In this document: positions 1 to 9,449 of the stretch, piece after piece
Layout of the letters: each line of letters begins with the position of its first letter
Numbering within the stretch: position 1 is the first letter of the stretch
NCBI RefSeq assembly: GCF_000980895.1
Contig: NZ_LAZX01000093.1
Location: forward strand, 170,986 to 234,985
Direction of reading: 5' to 3'
Source: Sphingomonas sp. Ag1
Lineage (GTDB): Bacteria; Pseudomonadota; Alphaproteobacteria; Sphingomonadales; Sphingomonadaceae
Length of the DNA stretch: 64,000 nucleotides
Program-made: the position numbers and the translations under genes
The notes under the pieces: model-generated
Database searches by the model: none
What the model was told of the DNA's origin: nothing
The model's input: the letters and a program-made list of their open reading frames with translations, nothing else

Positions 1-1
1 G

Positions 2-856
2 CCGGTCGACAGCGCCGTCGATATCCGCGGCGAGATGGTGTCGACCATGCTCGAAATGGGCCTGCCGTGCGACAAGCATCACCATGAGGTGGCGGCCGCG
101 CAGCATGAGCTGGGCCTCACCTTCGGCACGCTGACCACGACCGCCGACCGGATGCAGATCTACAAGTACGTCGTGCATCAGGTGGCGCATGCCTATGGCA
201 AGTCGGCCACCTTCATGCCCAAGCCGATCAAGGAAGATAACGGTTCGGGCATGCACACGCACTTCTCGATTTGGGAGAAGGGCAACCCGCTGTTCGCCGG
301 CAACGGCTATGCCGGGCTGAGCGACACCTGCCTGTATTTCATTGGCGGCATCATCAAGCACGCCAAGGCGATCAACGCCTTCACCAACCCGACCACTAAC
401 AGCTACAAGCGGCTGGTGCCGGGTTATGAGGCGCCGGTGCTGCTGGCCTATTCGAGCCGCAACCGCTCGGCCTCCTGCCGTATTCCGTACGGCACGGGCG
501 CCAAGTCGAAGCGTGTCGAGGTGCGCTTCCCGGATGCGATGGCGAACCCGTACCTCGCTTATGCCGCGCTGCTGATGGCTGGTCTGGATGGGATCCAGAA
601 CAAGATCCATCCGGGCGATGCGATGGACAAGAACCTCTATGACCTGCCGCCGGCAGAGCTGGCCGAGGTTCCGACCGTCGCCGCGTCGCTGCGCGAGGCG
701 CTCGACAGCCTGCTGGCCGATCACGACTTCCTGCTGAAGGGCGACGTGTTCACCAAGGATCAGATCGAGGCCTATGTCGAGCTGAAGTGGAGCGAAGTCG
801 CACGCTGGGAAATGACGCCGAGCCCGGTCGAATACGACATGTATTACAGCGCCTAA
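2..856 (+). CDS. glnA: Type I glutamine synthetase, C-terminal part (gene starts upstream of window)
   Basis: Glutamine synthetase joins ammonia to glutamate using ATP in the cytoplasm and is the entry point of ammonia assimilation. Only about 284 C-terminal residues are visible; the frame is open to base 2, so the start lies to the left. In order one sees [12 protein letters not shown], the [10 protein letters not shown] loop, [11 protein letters not shown] and [11 protein letters not shown], all standard catalytic-domain blocks. The tyrosine codon at 638-640 lies in NLYDLPP, the site adenylylated by GlnE in type I-beta enzymes, so PII/GlnE control is likely. A strong terminator follows the stop, so transcription probably ends here. 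Identity is essentially certain; only the N-terminal half is missing. Confidence 0.97.
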   Translation, partial: PVDSAVDIRGEMVSTMLEMGLPCDKHHHEVAAAQHELGLTFGTLTTTADRMQIYKYVVHQVAHAYGKSATFMPKPIKEDNGSGMHTHFSIWEKGNPLFAGNGYAGLSDTCLYFIGGIIKHAKAINAFTNPTTNSYKRLVPGYEAPVLLAYSSRNRSASCRIPYGTGAKSKRVEVRFPDAMANPYLAYAALLMAGLDGIQNKIHPGDAMDKNLYDLPPAELAEVPTVAASLREALDSLLADHDFLLKGDVFTKDQIEAYVELKWSEVARWEMTPSPVEYDMYYSA

Positions 857-880
857 GCGCCTAAGATCTGACGAAGAAAG

Positions 881-912
881 GGGGTGTCCGCCGGTGCGGG
901 CGCCCCTTTTTT
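881..912 (+). terminator. Rho-independent terminator of glnA
   Basis: An 11-bp stem (881-891 paired with 896-906, two G-U pairs), a 4-nt loop (cggt) and a run of six T follow the glnA stop by 24 bases. The next gene is on the other strand and converges on this site. Confidence 0.85.
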
Positions 913-932
913 CATGCGCATTGTCCGGGCAT

Positions 933-2543
933 TCAGCCGCGGAACAGACCGCCGAGGACGCCGCGCAGGATCGAGCCAGCAAGGTTGCCGGAGGATGATT
1001 TCCGGCGGCCGCCACCGAAGACCTGGCGGCCGAGTTCGTTAGCCACCTGACGCCCGATCGAGGAGCCGGCGGCGCGGGTGGCGGAGTCCATGGCGCGGCC
1101 CCAAGGCGACGAGGCGGCCGCCCGTTCTTCCGCGATACGGGCCCGTTCGGCGGCCTTCGCCGCGCGGGCGGCGGCCTGTGCCTGGCTCGCTTCGGCCCGT
1201 TTCATGTCATTTTCGGCCTTGGTCTGCGCAGCCGCGGCCAGTGCCTCCGCGCTCTTCGCCGCGAGCAGTTCCTCGGCCGATTCACGGTCGATCGGCGTGT
1301 CGTAGCGATTGCCGATCGCATCGGTGGTGATGATCATCCGCCGCTCATCGGCGGTCAACGGCCCGACGCGGCTTTGTGGTGCGCGTATCAGCGTGCGGGT
1401 GACCGGTGAGGGGGCGCCATCGGGCTGGAGCAGCGAGACGAGCGCCTCGCCGATCTGCAATTGCGTGATCGCGGCGGCGACGTCGACGCCGGGGTTGGCG
1501 CGGAACGTCTCGGCGGCGCTGCGCACTGCCTTCTGGTCGCGCGGGGTGAAGGCGTTGAGCTTGTGCTGGATGCGGTTGTTGAGCTGTCCCGCGATGCTGT
1601 CGGGAATGTCGATCGGGTTCTGGGTGATGAAATAGACGCCGACGCCCTTGGAGCGGATCAGGCGGACGACCTGCTCGATCTTGTCGACCAGCGAGGCAGG
1701 CGCATCATCGAACAGGAGATGCGCCTCGTCGAAGAAGAAGCACAGCGCCGGGCGGTCAGGGTCGCCGATCTCGGGCAGCGTTTCGAACAGCTCCGACAAG
1801 AGCCACAGGAGGAAGGTCGCATAGAGCTTCGGCGCGGCCATCAGCCGGTCGGCGGCGAGGATGTTGACCACGCCGCGGCCGCGATCGTCGGCCTGCATGA
1901 AGTGCGCGAGGTCGAGCGCGGGTTCGCCGAAGAAGCGGTCGCCGCCTTGGCTGCGCAATTGCATCAGCGAGCGCTGGATCGCGCCGATCGACTGCTTGGA
2001 GACATTGCCATAGCGGGTGGTGAGTTCCGCCGCACGCTCCGCGCAATGCACCAGCATGGCCTGGAGATCTTCGAGGTCGAGGAGCAGCAGGCCATCCTCG
2101 TCGGCGAGGTGGAAGGCGATCGTCATCACGCCTTCCTGAATCTCGTTCAGCCCCAGCAGCCGCGAGAGCATGAGCGAACCCATTTCGGAGATGGTGGTGC
2201 GGACAGGGTGGCCCTGTTCGCCGTAGAGATCCCAGAATTGCACTGGGCGATCGGCATAGGCCCAGCCGCTGTCGCCGATCGAGGCGGCGCGCGCGGCAAA
2301 GGCGGCGTGGGCTTTCGCCTGCGGCGCACCGGGCATGGCGAGGCCGGCGAGATCGCCCTTCACGTCGGCGACAAAGCAGGGGACGCCGGCGGCCGAGAAG
2401 CCTTCGATGATGCCCTGCACGGTCACCGTCTTGCCGGTGCCAGTGGCGCCGGCGATCAGCCCATGACGGTTGGCGAGGCGCAGGCTGAGATATTGCGGCG
2501 ACGTGCCGCCCGAAGCCGCGCCGATGAAGATGCCGTCGCCCAT
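933..2543 (-). CDS. HerA/DUF853-family P-loop ATPase (YjgR-like helicase-type protein)
   Basis: A 536-residue HerA-like ATPase of the DUF853 (YjgR) family, thought to be a hexameric DNA-translocating or helicase-type motor; the physiological role is not established. Walker A GATGTGKT lies at residues 32-39 and Walker B FFFDEAH at about 269-275. The C terminus (about residues 440-490) is Ala/Lys/Glu/Arg-rich and likely a coiled coil, followed by a Gly-rich tail. I chose the ATG at 2543 because GGGAGG lies just upstream and the protein then begins MGDGIFIG; the open frame runs 22 codons further upstream without a better start. It lies downstream of degP on the same strand, but a terminator separates them. 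Confidence 0.88.
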   Translation of the reverse strand: MGDGIFIGAASGGTSPQYLSLRLANRHGLIAGATGTGKTVTVQGIIEGFSAAGVPCFVADVKGDLAGLAMPGAPQAKAHAAFAARAASIGDSGWAYADRPVQFWDLYGEQGHPVRTTISEMGSLMLSRLLGLNEIQEGVMTIAFHLADEDGLLLLDLEDLQAMLVHCAERAAELTTRYGNVSKQSIGAIQRSLMQLRSQGGDRFFGEPALDLAHFMQADDRGRGVVNILAADRLMAAPKLYATFLLWLLSELFETLPEIGDPDRPALCFFFDEAHLLFDDAPASLVDKIEQVVRLIRSKGVGVYFITQNPIDIPDSIAGQLNNRIQHKLNAFTPRDQKAVRSAAETFRANPGVDVAAAITQLQIGEALVSLLQPDGAPSPVTRTLIRAPQSRVGPLTADERRMIITTDAIGNRYDTPIDRESAEELLAAKSAEALAAAAQTKAENDMKRAEASQAQAAARAAKAAERARIAEERAAASSPWGRAMDSATRAAGSSIGRQVANELGRQVFGGGRRKSSSGNLAGSILRGVLGGLFRG

Positions 2544-2611
2544 GCTGACCTCCCGTCCGTATCGTTCCCGCCTAGCGCATGTGGCGTGAGCGCGGCGAGC
2601 ATCGTTCAACC

Positions 2612-2643
2612 AAAAAAAGGCCTCGCACCATCGGTGCGAGGCC
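2612..2643 (-). terminator. Rho-independent terminator of degP
   Basis: A perfect 11-bp inverted repeat (2619-2629 with 2633-2643) with a 3-nt loop is followed, on the minus strand, by seven T (the A run at 2612-2618). It sits 28 bases after the degP stop and separates degP from the downstream HerA-like gene. Confidence 0.88.
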
Positions 2644-2671
2644 CCTTTTTCAGTTCAGCACGCGGTGGTGA

Positions 2672-4213
2672 TTACTTGATCTTCACCGCGATGAACGCCG
2701 GGGGGTTGCGCCCGCGCACGACCGACAGCAGCACCTGCGGACGGTTGGCCGACTTGGCCGCCTGAACGCCGCGGGCGATATCGGCCGCGGTGCGCACCGG
2801 CGTCGAGTTGATTGAGACGATCACGTCGCCGCGGCGCAGCTTGCGGCCGGCGTCGCTGGAGGGATCGACGGCCGAAATCACTGCACCCTGCACGGTGGAA
2901 TCGACACCGACCTGACGGGCGATCGTCGGAGTGAGCGGCTGCACCGTCACGCCGATGCTGTTCGAGGCCGGAACGGCGGGTCCCTCACTATCCTCGCCGA
3001 AGCTGTCGTCGCCGCCGCCGAGCTGCTGGGCGAGCTGCTCCTCGGCCGGACGCACCGTGGTGGTCACGGTGACCGTGGTCGGCTTGCCGTCACGGATCAC
3101 GTCGAGCTTTGCCTGCTGGCCCGGCGCGACATTGGCGACGAGGTAGGACAAGGTCGTTTCCGGCGTGACCTGCTCGCCGTTGACGCGGGTGACGACGTCA
3201 CCGGCGCGCAGGCCGCCCTTCGCCGCCGGGCCACCCGGCTCGGCGCGGGCGATGATCTCACCCGAATTCTTCGGCAGGCCGAGCGCCGCGGCGATGTCGT
3301 CGTTCAGCGGCTGGATCTGCACGCCGATATAGCCGCGCTGAACCGGCTTGCCCTTCATCAGCGTGTCGATGATCGGCTTGGCATCCTCCGCCGGAATGGC
3401 GAAGCCGATGCCGATATTGCCGCCCGACTGCGAGAAGATCTGGCTGTTGATGCCGATCACTTCGCCGTTCAGGTTGAACATCGGGCCGCCCGAATTGCCC
3501 TGGTTGATCGAGGCGTCGGTCTGAATGAACCGATCGTTGGCGCCGCCCTGGCCCGTCACGCGGTGAACCGCCGAGACGATGCCGGCGGTGACGGTGCCGC
3601 CAAGGCCGAACGGGTTGCCGATCGCGACCACCCAATCACCGACACGGGCACGCGCCGAATCGCCGAAGCGCACATAGGGCAGCGGGCCCGGAGCATCGAT
3701 CTTCAGCAGGGCGAGGTCGGACGCGGTGTCGCGGCCGACGAGCTTCGCCACATATTCCTTGCGATCGGGCAGCGTGACGCGGATCGCCTCCACCGTCGCC
3801 TGGCGGTTGCCCGGCGCGACGACGTGGTTGTTGGTGACGACATAGCCGTCCGGCGAGATGATGAAGCCCGAGCCGAGCGACTGCGCCTCACGCGTGATCG
3901 GCGCGCCATTCTGCCCGCCGCGACCGCCGAACTGGCCGAACAATTCGGCGAAGGGCGTGCCGGCGAACGGATTGGCGGGCTGCGCCACCGTCACCTTCTG
4001 ATCGGTGGAAATGTTGACAACCGCCGGCTGAAGCTTTGCGACCAGGTCGGCAAAGCTCATCGGCGCGCCGGCGCGCGGCGCCGATGCCTGCATCGTCCCC
4101 GGCTCGTTCTGCGCGCTCTGCGCAGAGGCAGGGTGCTGCAAGGCAAGCGAAGCGGCAGTGCCGCCGAGGAGAAGAGCGCCAGTAAGCGCATAGGCGTAAC
4201 GCACGATCGTCAT
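2672..4213 (-). CDS. degP: Do-family periplasmic serine protease/chaperone (DegP/HtrA)
   Basis: A secreted HtrA protease that degrades or refolds damaged envelope proteins. The 513-residue product has an N-terminal signal peptide (hydrophobic residues about 5-25, then PASAQ). The trypsin-like domain carries His130 (TNNHVV), Asp166 (SDLALL) and Ser241 (GNSGGP), and two PDZ domains follow in the C-terminal half. The start at 4213 is preceded by GAGAGGAAC, a good ribosome site; the open frame continues upstream without a convincing alternative. It is the third gene of hflK-hflC-degP, 116 bases after hflC, joining the FtsH modulators and a periplasmic protease in one quality-control locus. A strong terminator follows. 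Confidence 0.95.
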   Translation of the reverse strand: MTIVRYAYALTGALLLGGTAASLALQHPASAQSAQNEPGTMQASAPRAGAPMSFADLVAKLQPAVVNISTDQKVTVAQPANPFAGTPFAELFGQFGGRGGQNGAPITREAQSLGSGFIISPDGYVVTNNHVVAPGNRQATVEAIRVTLPDRKEYVAKLVGRDTASDLALLKIDAPGPLPYVRFGDSARARVGDWVVAIGNPFGLGGTVTAGIVSAVHRVTGQGGANDRFIQTDASINQGNSGGPMFNLNGEVIGINSQIFSQSGGNIGIGFAIPAEDAKPIIDTLMKGKPVQRGYIGVQIQPLNDDIAAALGLPKNSGEIIARAEPGGPAAKGGLRAGDVVTRVNGEQVTPETTLSYLVANVAPGQQAKLDVIRDGKPTTVTVTTTVRPAEEQLAQQLGGGDDSFGEDSEGPAVPASNSIGVTVQPLTPTIARQVGVDSTVQGAVISAVDPSSDAGRKLRRGDVIVSINSTPVRTAADIARGVQAAKSANRPQVLLSVVRGRNPPAFIAVKIK

Positions 4214-4329
4214 GTTCCTCTCGTTTGTCCGGCAGGACCGGACCAAGTTTCCAATGCCGCCGGGTCGATGAACGGCGTTTGAATGTGAACGAACCGGCCG
4301 CTTTCCCGTTGCGCTTGCGCGACATCAGG

Positions 4330-5199
4330 TCAGCGCCCGTTGAATTCCTTCAGATAGGCATTGTCCCGGCTCATTATAATATTCGTCGATCCTTCCGGCC
4401 GCGCATTTCCGTCAGCACCGAAGGTGTGGCGGTAGGACTGCATCGCCCGGTAGAAATCGTAGAACTTGGGATCCTTGCTGAAGGCGTCGGCATAGATGCT
4501 CGCGGCGCGGGCATCCGCCTCCGCGCGCACGATCTGCGCCTGCTTCTGACCCTGCGCCCGGATCGTATTCGCCTCCTGCTGGCGCGCGGTGCGCATCCGC
4601 TGCAGCGCGCTGTCGAGCGGGCTGCCATCGGGGAGGTCGGCATGCTTGATCCGGACGTCGACGATCGCCGCGCCATATTGGCGCGCGTCGCGTTGCAACG
4701 AGGCCTGGATCGCGTCCATCACCTTGCCGCGTTCGGGGCTGAGCAGGACGGCGAAGGGCACCTTGCCCAGTTCGTTGCGAAGCGCCGTGCCGAGCAGCGG
4801 GCGAAGCTGGTCCGCCACGCGTTCCTCGGTGTTCGACGTGCTGCCGGTCGAGGTGACCGCGCGCAGCGGATCGACGATGCGGAAGCGCGCGAAGGCGTCC
4901 ACGTTCAGTCGCAGCTGATCGGTCGACAGCACCAGCGTATTGTCGAGATCGGCGTCGAGCACGCGCTTGTCGATCCACACGATCTTGTCGATGAACGGCA
5001 CGCGCGCAATCAGGCCGGCGCCGGTGCGCCCGATTACCTGATCGTTCTGCCACTGGTTCACCAGGCGGATCGGATTGTTGAGGCGCAGGATCACCGCCTG
5101 CTTCGTCTCCGGCACGATCGCGAAGCTGGCCGCGCCGACGATCACCGCGCCGAGCGCGGCGAACCCGACCGCGACGGGATTGCGGAACAGCGCGCTCAT
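4330..5199 (-). CDS. hflC: HflC, SPFH-family modulator of FtsH
   Basis: A 289-residue prohibitin/stomatin-type membrane protein that, with HflK, forms a large ring complex on FtsH and modulates its proteolysis of membrane proteins. One N-terminal membrane segment (residues about 9-28) is followed by the SPFH/band-7 domain and an Ala/Glu/Arg-rich helix (RAEADARAASIYADAF). Its ATG overlaps the hflK stop as ATGA, indicating translational coupling. The hydrophobic N terminus serves as an anchor, as usual for the family. Confidence 0.95.
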   Translation of the reverse strand: MSALFRNPVAVGFAALGAVIVGAASFAIVPETKQAVILRLNNPIRLVNQWQNDQVIGRTGAGLIARVPFIDKIVWIDKRVLDADLDNTLVLSTDQLRLNVDAFARFRIVDPLRAVTSTGSTSNTEERVADQLRPLLGTALRNELGKVPFAVLLSPERGKVMDAIQASLQRDARQYGAAIVDVRIKHADLPDGSPLDSALQRMRTARQQEANTIRAQGQKQAQIVRAEADARAASIYADAFSKDPKFYDFYRAMQSYRHTFGADGNARPEGSTNIIMSRDNAYLKEFNGR

Positions 5200-6269
5200 C
5201 GGCCGGCCTCCGCCGCCGGGGCGGGCGTTGCCGCCGCCGCCGCACCGGTCTGCGGCTCGGTCAGCTTGCGTGCACGGTCGAGCGGCAGCAGCGGAGAGAC
5301 GCCGGGGGTTTCAACAATCGTCTTGTCAGTCTTGGCCAGCACGGCCTCCATGGTTTCATAATACATGCGGCGGCGGGTCACCTCCGGCGCAAGGCGATAC
5401 TGTTCGTAGACCTTGTCGAAGGCCGCGGCCTCACCCTGGGCGCGGGCGATCACCTGCTCCGAATAGCTGCGCGCATTGTTAAGATTGCCGACCGCTTCCT
5501 GCTGGGCGGCGGTGACGGCGTTGAAATCGTCGATCAGGCTGGCGGGGGCGGCGGCCTGGCGGATCGAGACGCCCTGGACGCGCACGCCGGCGTGATATTC
5601 GTTCAGGATCTGCTGCATCATCTGGGCGACGCGCGCCTCGATGTTGGTACGGCCGGCGCCGATCGCCTCGTTGAGCGTCGTCGTCGCGAGCACCGCGCGC
5701 ATCGCGCTTTCGGCGGTGGCGCGGACGGTTTCGACCGGGTCCTTGATCTCGAACACGAAGTCGCGCGGGTTATCGACGCGCCAGCGCACGGTGTAGGCGA
5801 GGTCGAGGATGTTCTGGTCGCCCGTCAGCACGTTTTCGCTGCCGTCGCGGGGGAATTCGTCGACGCGCACCGCCTCCACGTCGACCTTCTGCACCGACAC
5901 GAGCGGGGCGGGCAGGGTGAGGCGGATGCCCGGATCGAGCATGCCCGAATAGCGGCCGAGGAACGTCACCACGCCGCGCTGCTGCGGGCCGATCTGGTGG
6001 ACCGAGGTGAACAGGATCCAGGCCGCGACGATCAGCGCGGCACCGATCAGCCACAGGTTACGCGAATTGGCACCGAGCGGCATCTGCGGCCCACCGCCGC
6101 CGCCGCCACCCGAACCGCCGCCACGAGCGCGTTTCAGGAATTCGTCGAGCGCGGTCGCCTTTGGCGCGCCCTTGCGTCCGCCGGGCGGCACCGCCCAGGG
6201 ATTGCGCGGGCCGGCGTTGGTATCGTCGCTGCCGCCGTTGCCCCACGGGCCATTGGAGGAATCGTTCAT
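5196..6269 (-). CDS. hflK: HflK, SPFH-family modulator of FtsH
   Basis: Partner of HflC in the FtsH-associated membrane ring. The N terminus is Gly/Asn/Pro-rich (NGPWGNGG and a later GGGSGGGGGGG run), typical of HflK, then one membrane segment (LWLIGAALIVAAWILF), an SPFH domain and a long C-terminal helix ending in a Pro/Ala tail. I chose ATG 6269 (MNDSSNGPWG); ATG 6311 and 6302 are in-frame alternatives, and no start has a clear ribosome site. A TATAAA element at 6318-6323 on this strand could be the -10 box, which would favour the 6269 start. The gene diverges from apbC/mrp. Confidence 0.92.
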   Translation of the reverse strand: MNDSSNGPWGNGGSDDTNAGPRNPWAVPPGGRKGAPKATALDEFLKRARGGGSGGGGGGGPQMPLGANSRNLWLIGAALIVAAWILFTSVHQIGPQQRGVVTFLGRYSGMLDPGIRLTLPAPLVSVQKVDVEAVRVDEFPRDGSENVLTGDQNILDLAYTVRWRVDNPRDFVFEIKDPVETVRATAESAMRAVLATTTLNEAIGAGRTNIEARVAQMMQQILNEYHAGVRVQGVSIRQAAAPASLIDDFNAVTAAQQEAVGNLNNARSYSEQVIARAQGEAAAFDKVYEQYRLAPEVTRRRMYYETMEAVLAKTDKTIVETPGVSPLLPLDRARKLTEPQTGAAAAATPAPAAEAGR

Positions 6270-6382
6270 CAGGATAGGCGGTCGGCGCAGCCACTGCGGC
6301 ATCATGGTCATAGGGTCTTTATAGGTACACGACGCGCGAAAAACAGTGCCCCGCGCGTCCGAAGGGCGTATCGGGCCGCGGC

Positions 6383-7333
6383 ATGGACGAGAAAGAGGCA
6401 AAACAGGCGGTGGCCGCGGTCGCCGGCGAGCGTGCGAGCGTGCGGGTGGAAGGCGACCGGATCGGCGTGGTGCTGGACGCGACCGGGCTCGACGCCAAGG
6501 CGCGTGATGCGATGGAAGCGGCGGTGCGGATGGCGATCGGGCCGAACGGCCGGGTCGTGGTGACGGCGGAGCGTGCGACCCGCCGGCTGATCGCGGTGGC
6601 GAGCGGCAAGGGCGGGGTGGGCAAGTCGACCGTGTCGGCGAACCTTGCCATTGCGCTTCGCCATGCCGGGCGGCGCGTCGGGCTGGTCGATGCCGATATC
6701 TACGGCCCGTCGCAGCCGCGACTGATGGCGGCGGAGGGCGAACGGCCGCAGGCGAAGGACAAGGTGCTGCTGCCGGTGCCGACGCCCTATGGCGTGCCGA
6801 TGCTGTCGATGGGGCAGATGATCGAGCCGGGCAAGGCGATCGCGTGGCGCGGGCCGATGGCGGCGGGCGCGCTGGGGCAGCTGGTCGAGGCGGACTGGGG
6901 CGCGACCGACACGCTGGTGCTCGACCTGCCGCCGGGCACGGGCGATGTGCAGCTGACGATGATCCAGAAATATCGCCCGGCGGGCGCGGTGATCGTGTCG
7001 ACGCCGCAGGACCTGGCGCTGATCGATGCGCGCCGCGCGATCGACCTGTTCGGCAAGGCGGGGATCCCGATCATCGGCCTCATTGAGAACATGGCCGGCT
7101 ATGCCTGCCCGCATTGCGGCGAAGTGTCGGACCCGTTCGGCTGTGGCGGCGCTGAGGCGGCGGCGGCGGAGCTGGGCGTGCCGTTCCTGGGCCGGGTGCC
7201 GCTGACGATCGATATCCGCACCGCGTCGGACGCCGGCGAGCCGCCGGCGGCGCGGCCCGACGACACCGTGTTCCGCCCGCTGGGCGAAGCGGTGGCGCGG
7301 TGGCTGGAAACCAGCGGGGGCGGCGGGCGTTAG
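6383..7333 (+). CDS. apbC: Mrp/ApbC-type P-loop ATPase, iron-sulfur cluster carrier
   Basis: A 316-residue cytoplasmic ATPase of the Mrp/Nbp35 family, which binds and hands over [4Fe-4S] clusters to apoproteins. A short N-terminal MIP18-like segment (residues 1-65) precedes the deviant Walker A SGKGGVGKS (74-82). DADIYGPSQP follows, and the CxxC pair Cys242/Cys245 (ACPHCGE) is the cluster-binding site at the dimer interface. A second region, GCGGAEA, follows. The gene may help mature complex I further along this window, but no operon link is visible. It diverges from hflK across about 110 bases. The symbol mrp is equally used. Confidence 0.93.
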   Translation: MDEKEAKQAVAAVAGERASVRVEGDRIGVVLDATGLDAKARDAMEAAVRMAIGPNGRVVVTAERATRRLIAVASGKGGVGKSTVSANLAIALRHAGRRVGLVDADIYGPSQPRLMAAEGERPQAKDKVLLPVPTPYGVPMLSMGQMIEPGKAIAWRGPMAAGALGQLVEADWGATDTLVLDLPPGTGDVQLTMIQKYRPAGAVIVSTPQDLALIDARRAIDLFGKAGIPIIGLIENMAGYACPHCGEVSDPFGCGGAEAAAAELGVPFLGRVPLTIDIRTASDAGEPPAARPDDTVFRPLGEAVARWLETSGGGGR

Positions 7334-7402
7334 GAAAGCACCGGTCGTGCCGCATGCACCAGGCGGCGGCACGGGCGGACCACCCGACGAAAGGCCCCTT
7401 TC

Positions 7403-7837
7403 ATGCCGCTGACCGCCGATGCTGATATCAAGGCGCTGCTCGAGGAAACCCGCACCATCGCGCTGATCGGCGCCTCCGACCGTCCCGACCGGCCGAGCTA
7501 TGGCGTGATGAAGAAGCTGCAGGATCATGGCTATCGCGTGATCCCGGTGAATCCGCAGATCACCGGCGAGCATGTCCACGGAGAGTATGTCTTTCGCGAG
7601 CTGTCACAGATCGGCGAGCCGATCGACATGGTCGACATCTTCCGCCGTCCCGAGGCTGCGGGCGAGGCCGTGGACGAGGCGATTGCGGCGGGCGCCAAGG
7701 CGGTGTGGATGCAATTGGGCGTGGTCAACAACGAGGCCGCGGCGCGCGCCGAACAGGCCGGGCTGAAGGTGGTGATGGACCGTTGCCCGGCGATCGACAT
7801 CCCGCGGCTGGGCGTGGCGCCGGTCAGCGCGGACTGA
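7403..7837 (+). CDS. CoA-binding domain protein (YccU-like)
   Basis: A 144-residue single Rossmann-type CoA-binding domain protein. IALIGASDRPDRPSYGVMKKL at residues about 16-36 is the nucleotide/CoA-binding loop of the family, followed by VIPVNPQI and VDIFRRPE; the C terminus has DRCPAIDIPRLG. Such proteins are common in bacteria and their function is unknown; they resemble the CoA-binding domain of succinyl-CoA synthetase. It lies 69 bases after apbC. The ribosome site (AAAGG) is weak and rather distant. Confidence 0.85.
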   Translation: MPLTADADIKALLEETRTIALIGASDRPDRPSYGVMKKLQDHGYRVIPVNPQITGEHVHGEYVFRELSQIGEPIDMVDIFRRPEAAGEAVDEAIAAGAKAVWMQLGVVNNEAAARAEQAGLKVVMDRCPAIDIPRLGVAPVSAD

Positions 7838-7979
7838 CCCGCCGGCAGCGGGCAACCCCGCCCGCGCATGATTTCACCATTGGCGCGTCGCCGCTGGCTT
7901 GTCGCGGCGCGCGGGATGCCGCAAGAAACAGGATATGACCGGCGACAAGCCGGCGCCAGCGTTGAGGGAGCGGGGCGAG

Positions 7980-9443
7980 ATGGATGAACCGGTCGCCCAT
8001 GTGCACGGCCGCCCCGGTCAGCGCGATCTGACGACGGGGCCGATCGGATCGGCGCTGCTGATGTTCGCACTGCCGACGCTGGCCTCCAACGTGCTCCAGT
8101 CGCTGAACGGATCGATCAACGCGATCTGGGTCGGGCGCTTCCTGGGCGAAGGGGCGCTGGCGGCGACGTCCAACGCCAATATCATCATGTTCCTGATGTT
8201 CGGCGCGGTCTTTGGCTTTGGCATGGCGGCGACGATCATCGTCGGGCAAAGCTGGGGCCGGCGTGACGTCGACGCGGCGCGGCGCGCGTTCGGATCGGCG
8301 ATCGGCTTGGTGCTGATGGGGTCGATTACCGTCGGCGCGCTCGGCTGGGTCTATGCGCCGCAGATCCTGACCGCGCTTGCCACCCCGCCCGATGCCTTCG
8401 AGCCGGCGCTGGATTACCTTCGCGTCATCTTCCTCGCGCTGCCGCCGTCGATGCTGCTGGTGCTGATGTTCATGGGGCTGCGCGGCACCGGGGATTCGGT
8501 GACGCCATTGTGGTTCATGGGGCTGGCGGTGCTGATCGATGCGGTGATGAACCCGCTGCTGATCGCGGGGCTGGGGCCGTTCCCGCGCATGGGCATCGCG
8601 GGATCCGCCACCGCGACGCTGATCGCCAATATCGTCGCGCTGGGCGCGCTGGTGGCGTGGATCGCGTGGCGCGACCTGCCGCTGCGGCTGAAGGGTGAGG
8701 AGATACGCTACATCCTGCCCGAACCCACGCTGGTGCGCACGATCGTTGGCAAGGGCGTGCCGATCGGGGCGCAGATGCTGGTGCTATCGGTGTCGGCGCT
8801 CGCGATGGTCGGGCTGGTCAACCGCAACGGGATCGACACGGTGGCGGCGTACGGCATCGTCCAGCAACTGTGGGGCTATGTGCAGATGCCGGCGATGGCG
8901 ATCGGCGCGGCGGTATCGGCGATGGCGGCGCAGAATATCGGTGCCGGGCGGTGGGACCGGGTCGCGCAGATCACGCGGGCGGGCATCATCTACAATGTCG
9001 CGATCACCGCGGCGACCGTCGTGCTGGTGCTGGTGCTCGACACCGTCATCATCGGCCTGTTCATTCCCGGGGCCAGCCCGGTGCTGCCGATCGCGCAGCA
9101 TATCAACCTGCTGGCCACCTGGGGCTTCATCATGTTCGGCGGGACGATGGTGCTGTTCGGGGTGATCCGCGCCAATGGCGCCGTCTGGGGCCCGCTGGCG
9201 ATCATGACGATCGCGATGTTCCCGGTGCGGCTGGGCGTTGCCTTTGCCTTGCTGCCGATCATCGGCCCGGACGCCTTGTGGTGGAGTTTTCCCGTGGGCT
9301 CGGGTGCCAACCTGCTGCTGGCGGCGCTCTATTACCGTTATGGCGGGTGGCGCGAGGGCGGGCTGCTGGTGCCGGAAAGCCATTCCGATGAGCGCAGCCA
9401 TGCCGATATCGAGCCGGCGGGAAGCCTGAAGCCGGTGCCCTGA
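7980..9443 (+). CDS. MATE-family multidrug/toxin efflux transporter
   Basis: An inner-membrane exporter that uses an H+ or Na+ gradient to expel cationic compounds; the substrate cannot be told from sequence. About 487 residues with some 12 hydrophobic segments arranged as two homologous halves; the first begins GPIGSALLMFALPTLASNVL and the second VGKGVPIGAQMLVLSVSALA. Start 7980 (MDEPVAH) has GGAG nine bases upstream; ATG 7935 is an in-frame alternative with a poorly placed ribosome site. The C terminus is short and polar. The stop is 7 bases from the stop of the convergent lipid kinase gene. Confidence 0.92.
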   Translation: MDEPVAHVHGRPGQRDLTTGPIGSALLMFALPTLASNVLQSLNGSINAIWVGRFLGEGALAATSNANIIMFLMFGAVFGFGMAATIIVGQSWGRRDVDAARRAFGSAIGLVLMGSITVGALGWVYAPQILTALATPPDAFEPALDYLRVIFLALPPSMLLVLMFMGLRGTGDSVTPLWFMGLAVLIDAVMNPLLIAGLGPFPRMGIAGSATATLIANIVALGALVAWIAWRDLPLRLKGEEIRYILPEPTLVRTIVGKGVPIGAQMLVLSVSALAMVGLVNRNGIDTVAAYGIVQQLWGYVQMPAMAIGAAVSAMAAQNIGAGRWDRVAQITRAGIIYNVAITAATVVLVLVLDTVIIGLFIPGASPVLPIAQHINLLATWGFIMFGGTMVLFGVIRANGAVWGPLAIMTIAMFPVRLGVAFALLPIIGPDALWWSFPVGSGANLLLAALYYRYGGWREGGLLVPESHSDERSHADIEPAGSLKPVP

Positions 9444-9449
9444 CGGGCC

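Noticed and set aside
1461..2765. A 434-codon plus-strand frame opposite the HerA-like gene
   Set aside because: Antisense shadow with biased composition; the minus strand has clear Walker motifs.
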